From contig OX352774.1 of NCBI GenBank assembly GCA_947095535.1, positions 76,136,416 to 76,200,415 on the forward strand: DNA of 64,000 bases. Direction: 5' to 3'. The DNA is from Poecilobothrus nobilitatus (taxonomy: Eukaryota; Arthropoda; Insecta; Diptera; Dolichopodidae). The notes below the pieces were generated by a model. That model had not been told where the DNA came from. It saw only the letters and a list, made by a program, of their open reading frames with translations, and made no database searches. The number at the start of each line of letters is the position of its first letter. Position 1 is the stretch's first letter. The translations under genes were made by a program, and so were the position numbers. Positions 46,316 to 57,970 of the stretch are shown here, one piece after another.

Positions 46316-48645
46316 GACCATTTTCAATTTCTTTGTTTATAAAGTATTAAGATAAACTTTTTAAACTACTCAGCCAAATGTTCAAAAATAAAACAAAATT
46401 TTTACTTCAACTTCTTGTGAATGTTTTTTTCATTTTTTCTATATTTATCTTAATATTTCATTTATTTTTATGGATGATATTTTCTTTATAAGTCTATTAA
46501 AAGTTTTCCGATTAACTTTCATCATAACCAGCAACAAAAAAAAACATAGCAACAACAGAATCATAAGAATAAAAATATCTTTACCTTATAATGTTGAGTA
46601 TTAGAATTAAGAGTTGATGTTTACTGATATAACTTTCGATATTTCTTTTTTCTATTTCTTTCTTACCTTTTTCTTTTGCCTTGCTTTTCTTTTTCTAAAA
46701 CTTTTTTTTTTAGTCGTTATCTGGTAATGCCTTCCAGACAACTTCAATATTTTATAATTATGAAGATACATTCATGCATTAGTATTCCTCATAAGGTGGA
46801 GTTTGTCTTCGAAAGAGATCGTATTCCTCAAAAGGTGAAGATTGTCTTCAACAGGTTTTGATATCGTTGGACAATTCGGATAAATATTCTATACAAATTG
46901 CAAATGGCATTTGTTAATTTGATATTTTTATGGGTGAATATATGGTAAAAAATAAAAAATATTATAATTTAATGATAAAATTTAGAAGATTTTGAAAATT
47001 TTAATAACGGATGACAACCAAAGCGAAGAGCTCAACAAAATTCGATCAGTTATTATATTAATAATGAATCAAATTAAAATAAATAAGAAAATTATATAAA
47101 AATAAATGTTATATATGTGTACTTGAATGACGAAATTTATAAAAAAATTTATTTTTAAAGGATGGTTCAAATTTTATCATATTTTCAATAATAACTTTAG
47201 AAAGAAAAAAATTATAGAAAACATCAGATATTAAAGGAAGAATAGTTGTACTCTGACGCACAATTTCAATTTATTCTTCACTATAGATTGAAGACATTCG
47301 AAGTGTGTAGTATAAATATTAATAAATTTATTATGGACAATTCAAGTTTAGTCATCCGGATATTGTTAGATATAGAAATCTGTGGTTTGCAGAGTATTTC
47401 ATGTAGTAGGGTCTATATATCTTTTGTTAGTACTATTATTAATTAGTAACATGTATTAACAATTGATGTTTACATACTTTATATATGTATATACTAAAAG
47501 TAAATTGAAAGTTATGAATTATATGTCGTTCCTATATAATTTTATTATGATTATATATCAAAAATTGTGTACATAGTATTATATCTATATATAAAAACAT
47601 AAAATAGAAAGATTTAAAAATGAAATATATATTATTGGTATAACCATTATAGAACACACTTTTATAAAAATAACATAGTATATATTAACAAAAAAATCAA
47701 GAACTAAATGTTTATAATCGTATAAATCACTTATATAACGGTAATTACAAAAAATTATTATCGGTTTCTGTCATCACTTACTTTGTATTTGTATATTGTT
47801 ATTAAATTCCCAGTTTAATTTTTTTTTGTATCTTAACTGTTGATTTTTTTATAACTAATATTACAAACAAACATACAAATATTAATATATCACCCAATAT
47901 ACAACCACCCAACACACAATAACCAAACAAAAATATAAAATCATATAAATAAATAACATAATAATTAAAAAAGATAGAACCTAATCACAGTATGGGCAAC
48001 AGAAAAATGATAACAAAAAAAAAAAAAACACGAAAGAAACGGAAAATGAAAAAAAAATAAATAAAGTAAAATTAAGATAAAAACCAAACAAATTATTTTC
48101 TAAATGAGGCGAATCTAAATCCATATAATACATCCATTTCTAAACATATTGAAAATGAGGAAGAATACGTTGCTCTTGTCAACTCTTAAATACCCGTACG
48201 AAACCCGTTAATATGTCTATCACTCTACTTATATTATTATATCTTTTTAATTTTTCATTATTTTAAAATAATTTGGATGAGATTTATAATTTCTGGAACT
48301 ATGGTTTATATATTTGTGATTCTACAACCGCAGATTATAACCTACCACCTAACGTTTATCAATCTAAAACTTTTCCAAATATGCTATAGTACCATTTGAA
48401 AATAAGCGACAAATGTATATTAATTATTACTTCCTATAAAGTAACAAATATAATATTAAATATATGTATAATGCATACATCACAATATTTATTTAAAAAT
48501 ATTTAATTCATAGAGTAATTTCTTATAATATACACCGCTATATATTTTCTATCTCTTATTATTTATCATTCAAGAAACATATACGATATGTACATGTAAA
48601 CATAATATATATACTTGTATATGTATTTATACCAAATATCAGGTG
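46316..48645. other. AT-rich spacer
   Basis: An imperfect short tandem word (ATTCCTCA(T/A)AAGGTG) lies near 46785-46840. No gene. Confidence 0.45.
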
Positions 48646-49245
48646 TTCAAGTTACAGGCACAAATTTTCTAAATTTCACTCCTTACAGCTCCTAAACGGG
48701 GGACGACACAAAAGCATTTTCTGAAAGGATTCATACTTATTTTTAAGTGAGATCTAGCTCCTCACAAAATTTTAAGTTTCTAACTTTAACCGTTTGAAAG
48801 ATAGAAGGGGTCAAGAATTTTGCAAAAATTTGGTTTCGCATAACGGTAAATTAAAATACCATATAACAAAAATATGTGTTTATTATTTAGATTTTTATTG
48901 CTTTGTCAGCTAATAAAAGCAGCTATCGTTTTTACCGTAACGGAATAGGAATATATAGAAGAAGTCGTTCCAAAAATAAAATTTTTTGCGATGTTTATCC
49001 GTAGTTAAAATTTCATTACTCTAGTTTAAACGATATTGACCTTTTAAAAAATGTTTATGAAAACTTTGGAGACAGAAAACTTAGTTTTTGAGTTATAGTG
49101 TTGACGGACGGACGGCCGGACAAAGCTCGATTCTGATCCGATCCATGCACATGAGTCTATATCTAGCTTGTTTATTTCGATGTGTTATAAACGGAGGAGG
49201 AATTTTAATATGCCCCATACTCTCTTATGGGTATAAAAACTTTTT
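48646..49245 (+). repeat. Dispersed fly-type repeat, copy B (contiguous)
   Basis: Contiguous version of the blocks at 30.4-31.9 kb, from AAGTTACAGGCACAAATT through GGGTCAAGAATTTTGC and TTGACGGACGGACGGCCG to the end TTATGGGTATAAAAAC. About 600 bp, no ORF. Confidence 0.75.
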
Positions 49246-52200
49246 CTAATGTTACACATAATATATTTAAAAGAATTTCTACAGGAAAGCATAAATAGCG
49301 TCTTTTTCCGACGCTCTGCAATATAAATTAATAGATTTTAAGGACAAGCAACAAAAAAAGAAAAAAGCAAATACAAGCAATAGTGAAACAACGGTTTTAA
49401 AAAAAAAAATGTTATATTGCTTAATATTAAAAAAAAAAAATTTTTATTTTCTCTTTTTTTTTTTTTTTTGTACAAATATATCTAGTATTAAAGTATTGAT
49501 TTTTAGGATATTTATAGGTTTAAGGTAGGCAGATCGTCTAGACTAATGTCTGTTATAATAAAATATAGTATAATACGTATAATAATAAAACACAACGTAC
49601 AAACAAAACAAACATATGTACCTATCCCTATTTATCTATATTTGATTATTACATATACAAACATATCACTTATCATTTGTTATATTTATCTATATTCAAT
49701 ATGTATATAAAATCAATAAATTTTAAACTAATTAATCAACCTTAACTAAATTTTCAGTTTTTAAGTGCATTTGAACATATTTCTTCATACCTATATTTTA
49801 TGTTAATGTATAGAGAGAAATGTTTCGTCTGTGTAAATCCTACAATTTTAACTTTATTTATCATTCCTTTCGAATTTCTAATCCTACGTATAACCCAGAT
49901 ATATGTTTTTTATCAATTTCAACGTTTCCGCTTAAATACGATCCTAGTATGATTTATTTTTTGTGCTTACTAATGATCTGTCTCTACCACAGTTTCACAT
50001 TGGAGTAAATTGGTAGGTACGATATATATTGTATCAAATCAAGAGCAGATAAATAGCTCAAGCTTTTACCAAGAGCTCAAGATTGGATGCGAAGTACCAG
50101 AGTTCGGCAATGTTAAAATTGCGTATTTTAGGAATTTTTAACTGCATGCCGTAAAATGATCTGTATTTTTCTTGGATTCTTTCTAACTTTTCACTTTTCA
50201 GTATACAATCTGACTTTCCGAAAAACAAAAAATTGATTTCTTTGGTTACAAATTCTAAATGGTTAAATTTTACTCAGTTTCTATCTACTAGACATCTTCT
50301 AGTGTTTAAGTTTTCATATGAAAAACAAGGAATAAACCATATTAGAGTTATGTTTTTGTATTTTTTCTGTAACTTATCTAAGATAATGATAAATAAATTG
50401 TTAATAACTAGAAATTATTTACAAGATCGAAAAGAAAACCCTATACGTATACAACCCGAATGGAAATGGAAAATCATTAATGCACGTGATTGATACGTGA
50501 AGCAAATAGATTTATGTAGGAATATAAAATTTGAAATAAGGGTTATTATATTGATATTAGTGATTTGAAGATATATAAGAACCAAAGAAAAAGCAAAGGA
50601 AAATGATAAAGGAATGATAAAGGAAAATGAAAAATAAAATAAAAAAAATAACAAAAAAAAAGTAAAAAAAGATTGATGTATTTATAGATAAACGATGAAC
50701 GAATAAACAACGGATAAGGGGGGGAAAAAAAACAAAATCAATAAAAATTTAGAATAAAATTAAAAACAAAAAAACTGTTTTATTTTACCATTTTCATACT
50801 TAAAAGTTTAATTTAAAGAAAAAAAGAAAAAAAAAGCATAACAATAAAAAATGAGATAGCAATAATCAATTCAATATTTTCGTAATAAAAGTTTTTTTTT
50901 TTTGTCTTAACTTTCTTTTTAATTAAAAACAAAATCTTTTATTTATATTTTACTATGTTTCTGCATCATAATAATTTTTTATTTCAACTAGTTTCAATTT
51001 GAATCAATTTGTTTCAACCTTATTCAATATTAATGAAGGGAAAAAATAAAAAATTTCTCGAATAAAATGTTGATATCTATTTATTTCGGTAAAATGGCAA
51101 CCATCCTCTATAATTTTAGCATTTTTTTTACAACAAAGAATTTAAGTGTTAAATAAAAAAAACAGAAACATTTAATTTCATTTATAATTAATGTAATTAA
51201 ATTTTTTTTTTTTTTGTATTTTCAATAGGCATTTTATATCTAATTTTATCCAACAAAACAAACCAAAGTTGTTATGGGGTTTATTTTGCTAACAGATAAA
51301 ACCACCTTTAATTTTGTTATGTTTGTTTTTAATTTTTCGTTAAATAATAGATTTTAGACTAACAGTACCTGAAAGTTTTTTTTTTTATTTTAATTCTAGA
51401 ATATATAAAAGATCCTTTTCAGTTTTTTTTATTGAAAAAAACGTTAAAGGAATATTAAAATTTTGCCAACGAAGAACAAAAAATATAAACATTTTGTTTT
51501 TAATTACCTTAAAGATGATTTAAAGCCTTAAAGGTAAAAATATAAAATTATCTATATGGAAAACATATAGGCAATATCAAGTAACAGTAAAGTGAAAATT
51601 AAATTTATAATTTTTAAAACATATATTGAAGGTTTTATATTATATACACGTGTTCAATTATTACACTTCACTCGACACATTTACATACCTGGTAATTTTA
51701 TTTTTAAATATTTGTTTTTCTGATGCAAATATTGTTTTTTATACCTGTACCAACGATAGTCACAGGTATATACAGGTATATTTTTGAAAAAATTTGTAAG
51801 TTTGCTGATTATTGTGGTTGATAACGCCATGACGCCTTTGGGTTTACGCCATAGAAAAATCTGCAATCAGTTTAAATTTATCTTAAAAACTTATAAGTTG
51901 CTTATGAGGAATTTGCAAATTAAAATGATTAAATTACGTAATAAGGCAAACACATTTGCTAAGTTTGTCTTTTCCTAATGTGTGGTGGGAATCTTCCAAA
52001 GACATCACGAATTCCCCCTAGCCAATGTCAGATTCGTACTCTGGCTGGCTGATAACACAGGATAATGGCTAGCAAGTAAGGATAAGAAAGGATAGGACAA
52101 GGATTCGGAAACATTGAATTGGGAGTGGAACTGTAAGATAACAATGAATTCGCCTATTAGTATTACTATTTTGCTTGACTGTAATAGCAATAGACAGTTA

Positions 52201-52826
52201 CAACATGCAGTAGTATATTATATCTTGCTGCATAAGGTAATAATTGAAAGCAACTCCACTGTCACTGAAGCAGCTATTATTATAGATATTGGTATTAGTT
52301 AATTAATAATTATTATTATTTACTACAGAGTCAGGACCATCAGTGAAATACAATTTGCAATATAATGGCGCTCCACTGTAGCAGCATTATAATTATTAAT
52401 ATTATTATTATCATTGTTATATAGTTATTATTATTATCATTATTAATTATACGATATAAAATTACTACATATTTTTTTATAGCACCTGATCCCCGATTGA
52501 AAGGCTGGCGATTCATGCCCGCAACATAATTTTTTATAGGACGTGCCTTACACATTTTTTAACTCATACAAATTTTTTTATCTTGAGAATAATTGCCTAA
52601 ACTTTTTTACGAACTAAGTATTACCAAGAATCGCCAAGACAAAATACCAAAAGACAAAATCAATAAAAAGAATACTGTTAAATCAAATAAAATATTAGAT
52701 TACTTTTTTTTGGTGGCTGCTGCCCCTAAACGCCTGCTAAACATGGAACTACAATTTTGTAACCAACTTTAAATTTCATCCCAATTTAGAATCTCGCATA
52801 TACAGAATGTATCCAATTCAAAACAT
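49246..52826. other. AT-rich spacer with homopolymer and purine runs
   Basis: Long A and T tracts (49400-49470), an A/G-rich tract (50580-50740) and scattered CATATGTA words. A GC-richer patch (about 52010-52110) has no recognisable content. No supported gene. Confidence 0.45.
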
Positions 52827-52881
52827 CGCACATATATATATGTGCGTATTTGAATCTCGCATATGTATATATATGCGTATT
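52827..52881. repeat. Two AT palindromes in tandem
   Basis: A perfect 20-bp palindrome (CGCACATATA + complement, 52827-52846) is followed by GCATATGTATATATATGC near 52858-52875. Both would form cruciforms. Confidence 0.8.
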
Positions 52882-52984
52882 TGAGACTAAAAATAGAAGG
52901 GAAAATTCATAATAATTTTTAATAATTTATTTGTAGGCTGAAATATAGTTTTAATAATTACTAATTTATTTTCAACTGATAATT

Positions 52985-53375
52985 TGTATATTTTAGGAAA
53001 TGTTTCGTTCTACAATACTACCTAAATTCTTCAGTAAGCAAGTGGTATTGATATGTCTAGACAAATCCTAGTTTTAAATTTCAACAAGTCTTATTACTTA
53101 TAAGAAAATTTCAGAAAATCTTCTGTGAAGTAATAAGACAAGTTGAAAATATCCGTAAAAACTAAATTTTAAAGCTAAAATAATAAATTCTAAAAAAGAA
53201 AAAATAATTTTTTTTTTTTCCTTTTTTTTAATTATTTTTTTTTTTTATTTCAATAAATTAAAAATTTTCCAACTTATTATGTTTTTACTAGTTTATCAAA
53301 TTGATGTTTATTTGAAATTATACGAAAGAGTTTCGGTAGTATTGTAGAACGAAACATTTCCTAAAATATAAAATT
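52985..53375. repeat. Foldback element with outer and inner inverted arms
   Basis: The outer arm (about 52988-53023: ATTTTAGGAAATGTTTCG, then TTCTACAATACTACC) is repeated inverted at about 53336-53371. A second, inner pair of about 20-bp arms with the core CTTATTACTT lies at about 53079-53099 and 53127-53149. Total about 390 bp, no coding. It may be a MITE; a TA duplication is possible but not certain because the flanks are AT-rich. Confidence 0.82.
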
Positions 53376-53760
53376 AGCCTTTCAAGGCATAATAATGGTT
53401 ACAATGTTGATACGTATTTTGTATTTAAGTAACCAAATAATTTTATTAATGTTCTTGGTGGAATTTCTCAATGAAGATTCACCATTTTGACTTTCCACTC
53501 CACAGTCATCAGTTATGTATGTTTTCCGTAATGTATTAAGAATTATTTACTGTTTTCATAGGTAAAAAATAATTTTTCTTAGTTGCATTACCTATACTAC
53601 TTTCAGTTTTAGTCATATTCGCGATCTTTTGTGAGTCAGGCACATCGCCTTTTCTGCTTAATTTTGCTGTTTTGTTTAAGTTCTGATGTATTTGACTTTT
53701 AAATTTATCTTATTTCGCATTGTTTTGTTAGAAACAAAATTATATATACTCTATAAAAGC
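53376..53760. other. Spacer
   Basis: No feature that I can support. Confidence 0.4.
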
Positions 53761-53768
53761 AGAGGGCA

Positions 53769-53908
53769 TTTTTTTTTTGTTTAATGCATTTCTTTGCCAA
53801 ATAAATGTGGGCTTTCCACGACGACATGTGTGGGATTCGAACGCACACTCCCTCGATGTTTACAGCGTATTTTATGCGCTCTTACCCATTAGGCCACCGA
53901 GGCTCCTG
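53769..53908 (-). mobile_element. tRNA-derived SINE, family 1, copy 2
   Basis: Target duplication AGAGGGCA (53761-53768 and 53909-53916). On the minus strand: head CCTCGGTGGCCTAATGGG (A box), AAATACGCTGTAAACATC, B box GTGCGTTCGAATCCCACA, then CCCACATTTATTTGGC and an ATGCATTAAAC tail with an A-run. The polymerase III boxes are intact in this copy. Confidence 0.95.
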
Positions 53909-53916
53909 AGAGGGCA

Positions 53917-55194
53917 ATTGCAATTCAATTTCAATTATGAAATTAAAAAAATTATATTATAAGTATATAATATTAAACTCTATAAGAAGTTCCCCAACTG
54001 TAAACATTCTAATTCATAAAAAATTCCTAATATTTGTTTTTACGTTTTAGTTTTATTAAAATAGGATTTTAACATTAACAATTTTAATAAATTTATGTTT
54101 AGATATTGTTATAAAATACATAAATAAAAAAGGTAAAATAATTTTTTATTGGGAAATAAATTACTACATTTAAATAAATTTAATTTACATTTAAATTTTT
54201 TACGAAAAAAAAAAAATCTAACAATCAAACAAACCTAAAAAGATATACATACATTTTTTTTACGTACTTATATGTATAATAAATCTTCCATTTTCGAAGA
54301 AAAAAAAAATTAAAACCATTATTCCTGTATAATGTAAAAAAAAAGTTATACTTTTGGTCCATACAGTTTTTTTTATATTTATTACTTTTTTTATAAATAT
54401 CAGTTGGATTTCAAATAAAAATAAAATAAAATTTATATAATCAAAATTTTCCAACATAAATAAAACGCCATTTTGTTTTTATTCATTTTGTTGGTTTTCT
54501 GAATATGTAGATACAGTAAAATAAATTTGGAGAAATTATTTTTTGGTTAATACTTTAATAGTCAGTAAAAAATTTTTAATTAAATAGTAAAATAATATGT
54601 ATCTACTACCTATGCACTCGTATGTCAGATTTACTATTACGATATCACCAGTTATTTAATTCGTGTGAGCAGTAAAAATATTTACTAATAAATATGGTGA
54701 TTTTTTTAGAGTGACAGAATTTTCGACTGAGGCAGCTGTTATTTGTCGGAAGATGAATCGTATTTACTTTGACATTTTTTTTTAATTAGGTTAGGTTTAA
54801 CAAAGTAACGTACAAAAACTGTGACGGTTATATCAATTTAGACTGATTGCGTAAAAGTTTTGTCGCTCTAAAAAAATATCTTAATATTTTTTTTATTATA
54901 AAAAATATCTTGTCATAAAATTTACAAAAATCTAAAGATTTTCCAATTATAAATTAATAAAATTTAATTTTATAAAAATATACGTTTATTAAACGTTCTC
55001 TTGTCTATGAAAAATTACTCGTAAATATAATAATTTACTCATCAGTCATTACCAACAGAAATATCGTCAGAACAATTGAAAATTTTGAAACAGAAAATTT
55101 GTTTGCAAGATACTTGAATTTATTTTCTAAATAGTGCAGATACTCGATGCAAGTAAGTTGTAATACATCGGACATTATAACACTTTTACACGAT
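53917..55194. other. AT-rich spacer
   Basis: No gene or repeat recognised. Confidence 0.45.
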
Positions 55195-55400
55195 AATCCG
55201 GCAAAATCCGTATTTCCAAAATCCAAATGATACAAAATCCCTAATTTCTTAAAAATCTCAATTCTCAAAATCCAAATTTCAAAAATCAGAATTCCCAAAA
55301 TCCAAACTCTTAAAATACAAATTTCAAAAATCTAAAATTAAGAAATCCAAATTCACAAAAAAGCTGAACGTCAAAAATTCAGACTGAAAAAATTAAAATT
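55195..55400. repeat. Degenerate minisatellite, AAATCC/AAATTC words
   Basis: Iterated short units of the form (A)AAAATCCAAAT(T)TC over about 200 bp. Confidence 0.8.
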
Positions 55401-55500
55401 ACAAACGGCAACTCCACTTATAAAAAAAAAAAACGCAGTTAAATTGTACTGTTTGAATTATTGAAAAGTAATTTTTTTAATAAATTCATTTTTTATTGTA

Positions 55501-55542
55501 TTTGATAAATTTATTTATTTTTTGTTAAATAAATTTATCAAA
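55501..55542. repeat. Perfect 17-bp hairpin
   Basis: TTTGATAAATTTATTTA (55501-55517) and its exact reverse complement (55526-55542), loop of 8 bp. It sits between the two oppositely oriented minisatellite arrays. Confidence 0.92.
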
Positions 55543-55659
55543 TCATTTATAAAGTTTTATTAAACTGTGTAGATAACTTAAAAACAATATTTCTTTTTAT
55601 ATGCAGCGATTTTTAAGGATGGATTCAAACTGTCAACAAAAACCACTTTGAATTTTATC

Positions 55660-55835
55660 CACTTTTTTGATTTTTGAATTTTGGATTTCGGGAATTTCGC
55701 TTTTTGGAATTTGAATTTCGGGGATTTGAATTTTGGGAATTTGGGTCTTGGGAATTTGACATTTGGGAATATTGATTTGGGAATTAGGGATTTTGGGATT
55801 TGAATTTTTGAATTTGGATATTGGGATTAGGGATT
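55660..55835. repeat. Degenerate minisatellite, inverted relative to 55195-55400
   Basis: Iterated GGGAATTTG / GGATTTGAATTT words, the complement of the array 250 bp to the left. In the minus strand it reads as an (IPKxQ)n peptide, which is a by-product and not a gene. Confidence 0.8.
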
Positions 55836-57190
55836 TCATCATAGATCCTTTTACAGATAAAACGTTTTATTAAGGAATACAATTACCACTACGATATATT
55901 ATAATAACTGTTAAAAAAAACTAATATAGGTACGATACAACAAAAAAAATAACGAAACAAAATCATCACATAAATCTTTTTTCTCTAATTTGTTACGTGT
56001 TTACGATGTTTACGTGAGATTTTAATTTTACTTTAAATTTAATTACTTTTTGTTTTAATATTCTTTCGTAACTTATGCTTTTCAAAAAACAAAAAAACAA
56101 AAACAATTTCACTTTTAAAATTCACTTTATAAATTTAAAATAAATTTTATAAGTATATGTATGTAGCTTCAAAATATACTGTACGTTTAATTTTACGGTT
56201 ATGTAGCATGTCATGTTACAAAAAATAGAAATAATAAAACAAGTTTATGTTAAATTCACTTTCATTTAAAAATTACTTGAGAAAAATAAAAATTAAACAT
56301 AAGTACTTTGTTCACGCCATAAGATTTCGTTTTATTCTGTAATCCAATTTTAAAGTTAAATATTTTTACTTTTGTTTAATATTTTTTAGTTAGTTGTAAA
56401 TGTTTTGTTGCATTTGATTTATTTTGTCCTACAAAATCTGAAAGATAATCCATTTTTTTAACATGGTGTCAGAAAATTTTGTTTTATAATTTTTCTACCT
56501 TTTCGTTCATCTGTTTCTAGTAACTTTTGCATAATTTCGTTATAAACATGTAAACAAGTATAATTGAATTTAAAATTGTATTAAACTAATCTCAAAGAAA
56601 TAAATTATTATCAATCCTATGGTACAAATTAAAAACTAAACTAATAACTAAAAAATGCGTAAACAGGCGAAAGTTTAAGCTAAATAGAAAATGTAACTTT
56701 GAGACGACTGAAGTAATATCTTAAAAATGATCACATTTTAAACTATTTAAGATTTTAAGAACTTTTAAAAATCAAACAATAAAAATTTACAATTTTTACA
56801 TTACAGAAGCTTTAAACTTCACTTGAAGCCAGACGATTGCCAGAAGCTTTAAACATCACACTTTATTATTATTGTCTTAGAAACGTGCGTGAATCCTAAA
56901 TTCTTTAATTTTATTTAATAAAATAGTTAATTTTGCTTTTAAATCAAGTTGACTTTTATAAAAACCAATAAAATAGACTATAAAAGAATAAATAACAATC
57001 AATGAGCTTTTATTTTTTCTTATGTTCATGAAATTTTTAAAATCGAAAGTTTTAAAGTAATTTTTAATGTCTAAACTAATTTCAAAAAAAAAAATAGAAC
57101 AAAAATTAGTAATTCACGTGACGTGAATCTTTTTGATTGAATACAGAATAATGTCCTATATGGTAAAAATGTTTTAGTTGTTATTAATTG
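55836..57190. other. AT-rich spacer
   Basis: A short direct repeat CAGAAGCTTTAAAC (about 56803 and 56841) and a 17-bp palindrome ATTCACGTGACGTGAAT (57112-57128). No gene. Confidence 0.45.
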
Positions 57191-57480
57191 TACAGGGTCA
57201 TTCAAATTGAGTTTTCAAAAGTAAGCGCCTGTGTAACACACATCAAACATTGAACGTACCCATATTATATGTTATTTTGACAGTTGAAGGTTTGACATTT
57301 ACAAAAATGGAATCGTATACATTACAACAACGTGTTGAAATTATTGAATTATTTTATGAAAATGGTCGTTCTGTAAGAAATGTATTTCGCAAGTGCAGGT
57401 TCAAATACTGGTTTTTAATTGTAAGAAAAATAATTGAAAAACTAATTTTTTTTAGTTTTTCAAATCGACCTTGCTAGCAA
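57191..57480 (+). mobile_element. mariner-like element, 5' end only
   Basis: Begins TACAGGGTCATTCAAATTG, the form of many mariner-type ends with a TA target, and leads after about 115 bp into a transposase start. The remainder of the element is missing; I found no matching right end. Confidence 0.6.
57307..57477 (+). pseudogene. mariner-type transposase N-terminal helix-turn-helix
   Basis: ATG at 57307. MESYTLQQRVEIIELFYENG then SVRNVFRKCRFKYW fits the first helix-turn-helix of mariner/DUF4817-type transposases (M-E-x-Y-T-x-x-Q-R-V-x-I-I...Y-x-N-G-x-S-x-x-x-V-x-R-K-x-R). After about 36 codons the similarity ends and unrelated AT-rich sequence follows. Only the DNA-binding start is left, so no catalytic function. 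Confidence 0.72.
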
Positions 57481-57769
57481 ATATTATTGAATAAATTAGT
57501 AATAGTATTCGAGCTGTAATGACCTTAGCACCCGTTGGTTTAGCAATATAAAAATAAAAATATTTGTGTTTCATATAATCTTATACAATAGCTACAACCA
57601 AGTATTCAAGGATTTAGTCAACTTACCTGTTCCAGAGACTGGAGCTAAGTCAATAAATTAGAAAGTTGCATTATGTTCCTTATTGCAGTTGAAAGGAAGT
57701 AAAATTACATCACAACTTATTACAAATAAATCTTAGACAGATAATTTAAAAAGTTTCTGCGAAACTATA

Positions 57770-57970
57770 ACCGCCTAAAGAGAAACTTAAGGAAAATGGA
57801 AATAGAAAATGATGGTAGATGTAGATTCTATTAAGAAAAAGAAGGGACTCCAGGACACATGCTAAAAATCTGCGGAGTTTTCTTCAGAGCAAGATATATG
57901 CATCTAGGAGGATATTGATTTGACGAAAATAAACTGCAAGCAATAAACCCTACCCTTAATCCTAGATATT
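57770..57970 (+). pseudogene. LINE C-terminal zinc-knuckle relic
   Basis: Reads LKRNLRKMEIENDGRCRF, stop, EKEGTPGHMLKICGVFFRAR, then HLGGY, stop, FDENKL. This is the pattern found at the C-terminus of I/R1/Jockey-group ORF2 proteins (L-R-x-M-x-x-x-x-x-x-x-C-R-x-C-x-E-E-x-E-T-P-x-H-x-L-x-x-C...R...L-G-x-x). The second knuckle Cys is Tyr. Two in-frame stops. Nothing upstream of it is recognisable. Confidence 0.65.

Noticed and set aside
50233..50493. 86-codon plus-strand ORF
   Set aside because: Composition expected by chance in AT-rich DNA; no recognisable domain, no conserved repeat partner.
55633..55842. ORF with IPKxQ repeats as a structural protein
   Set aside because: The peptide is a translation of a degenerate minisatellite.
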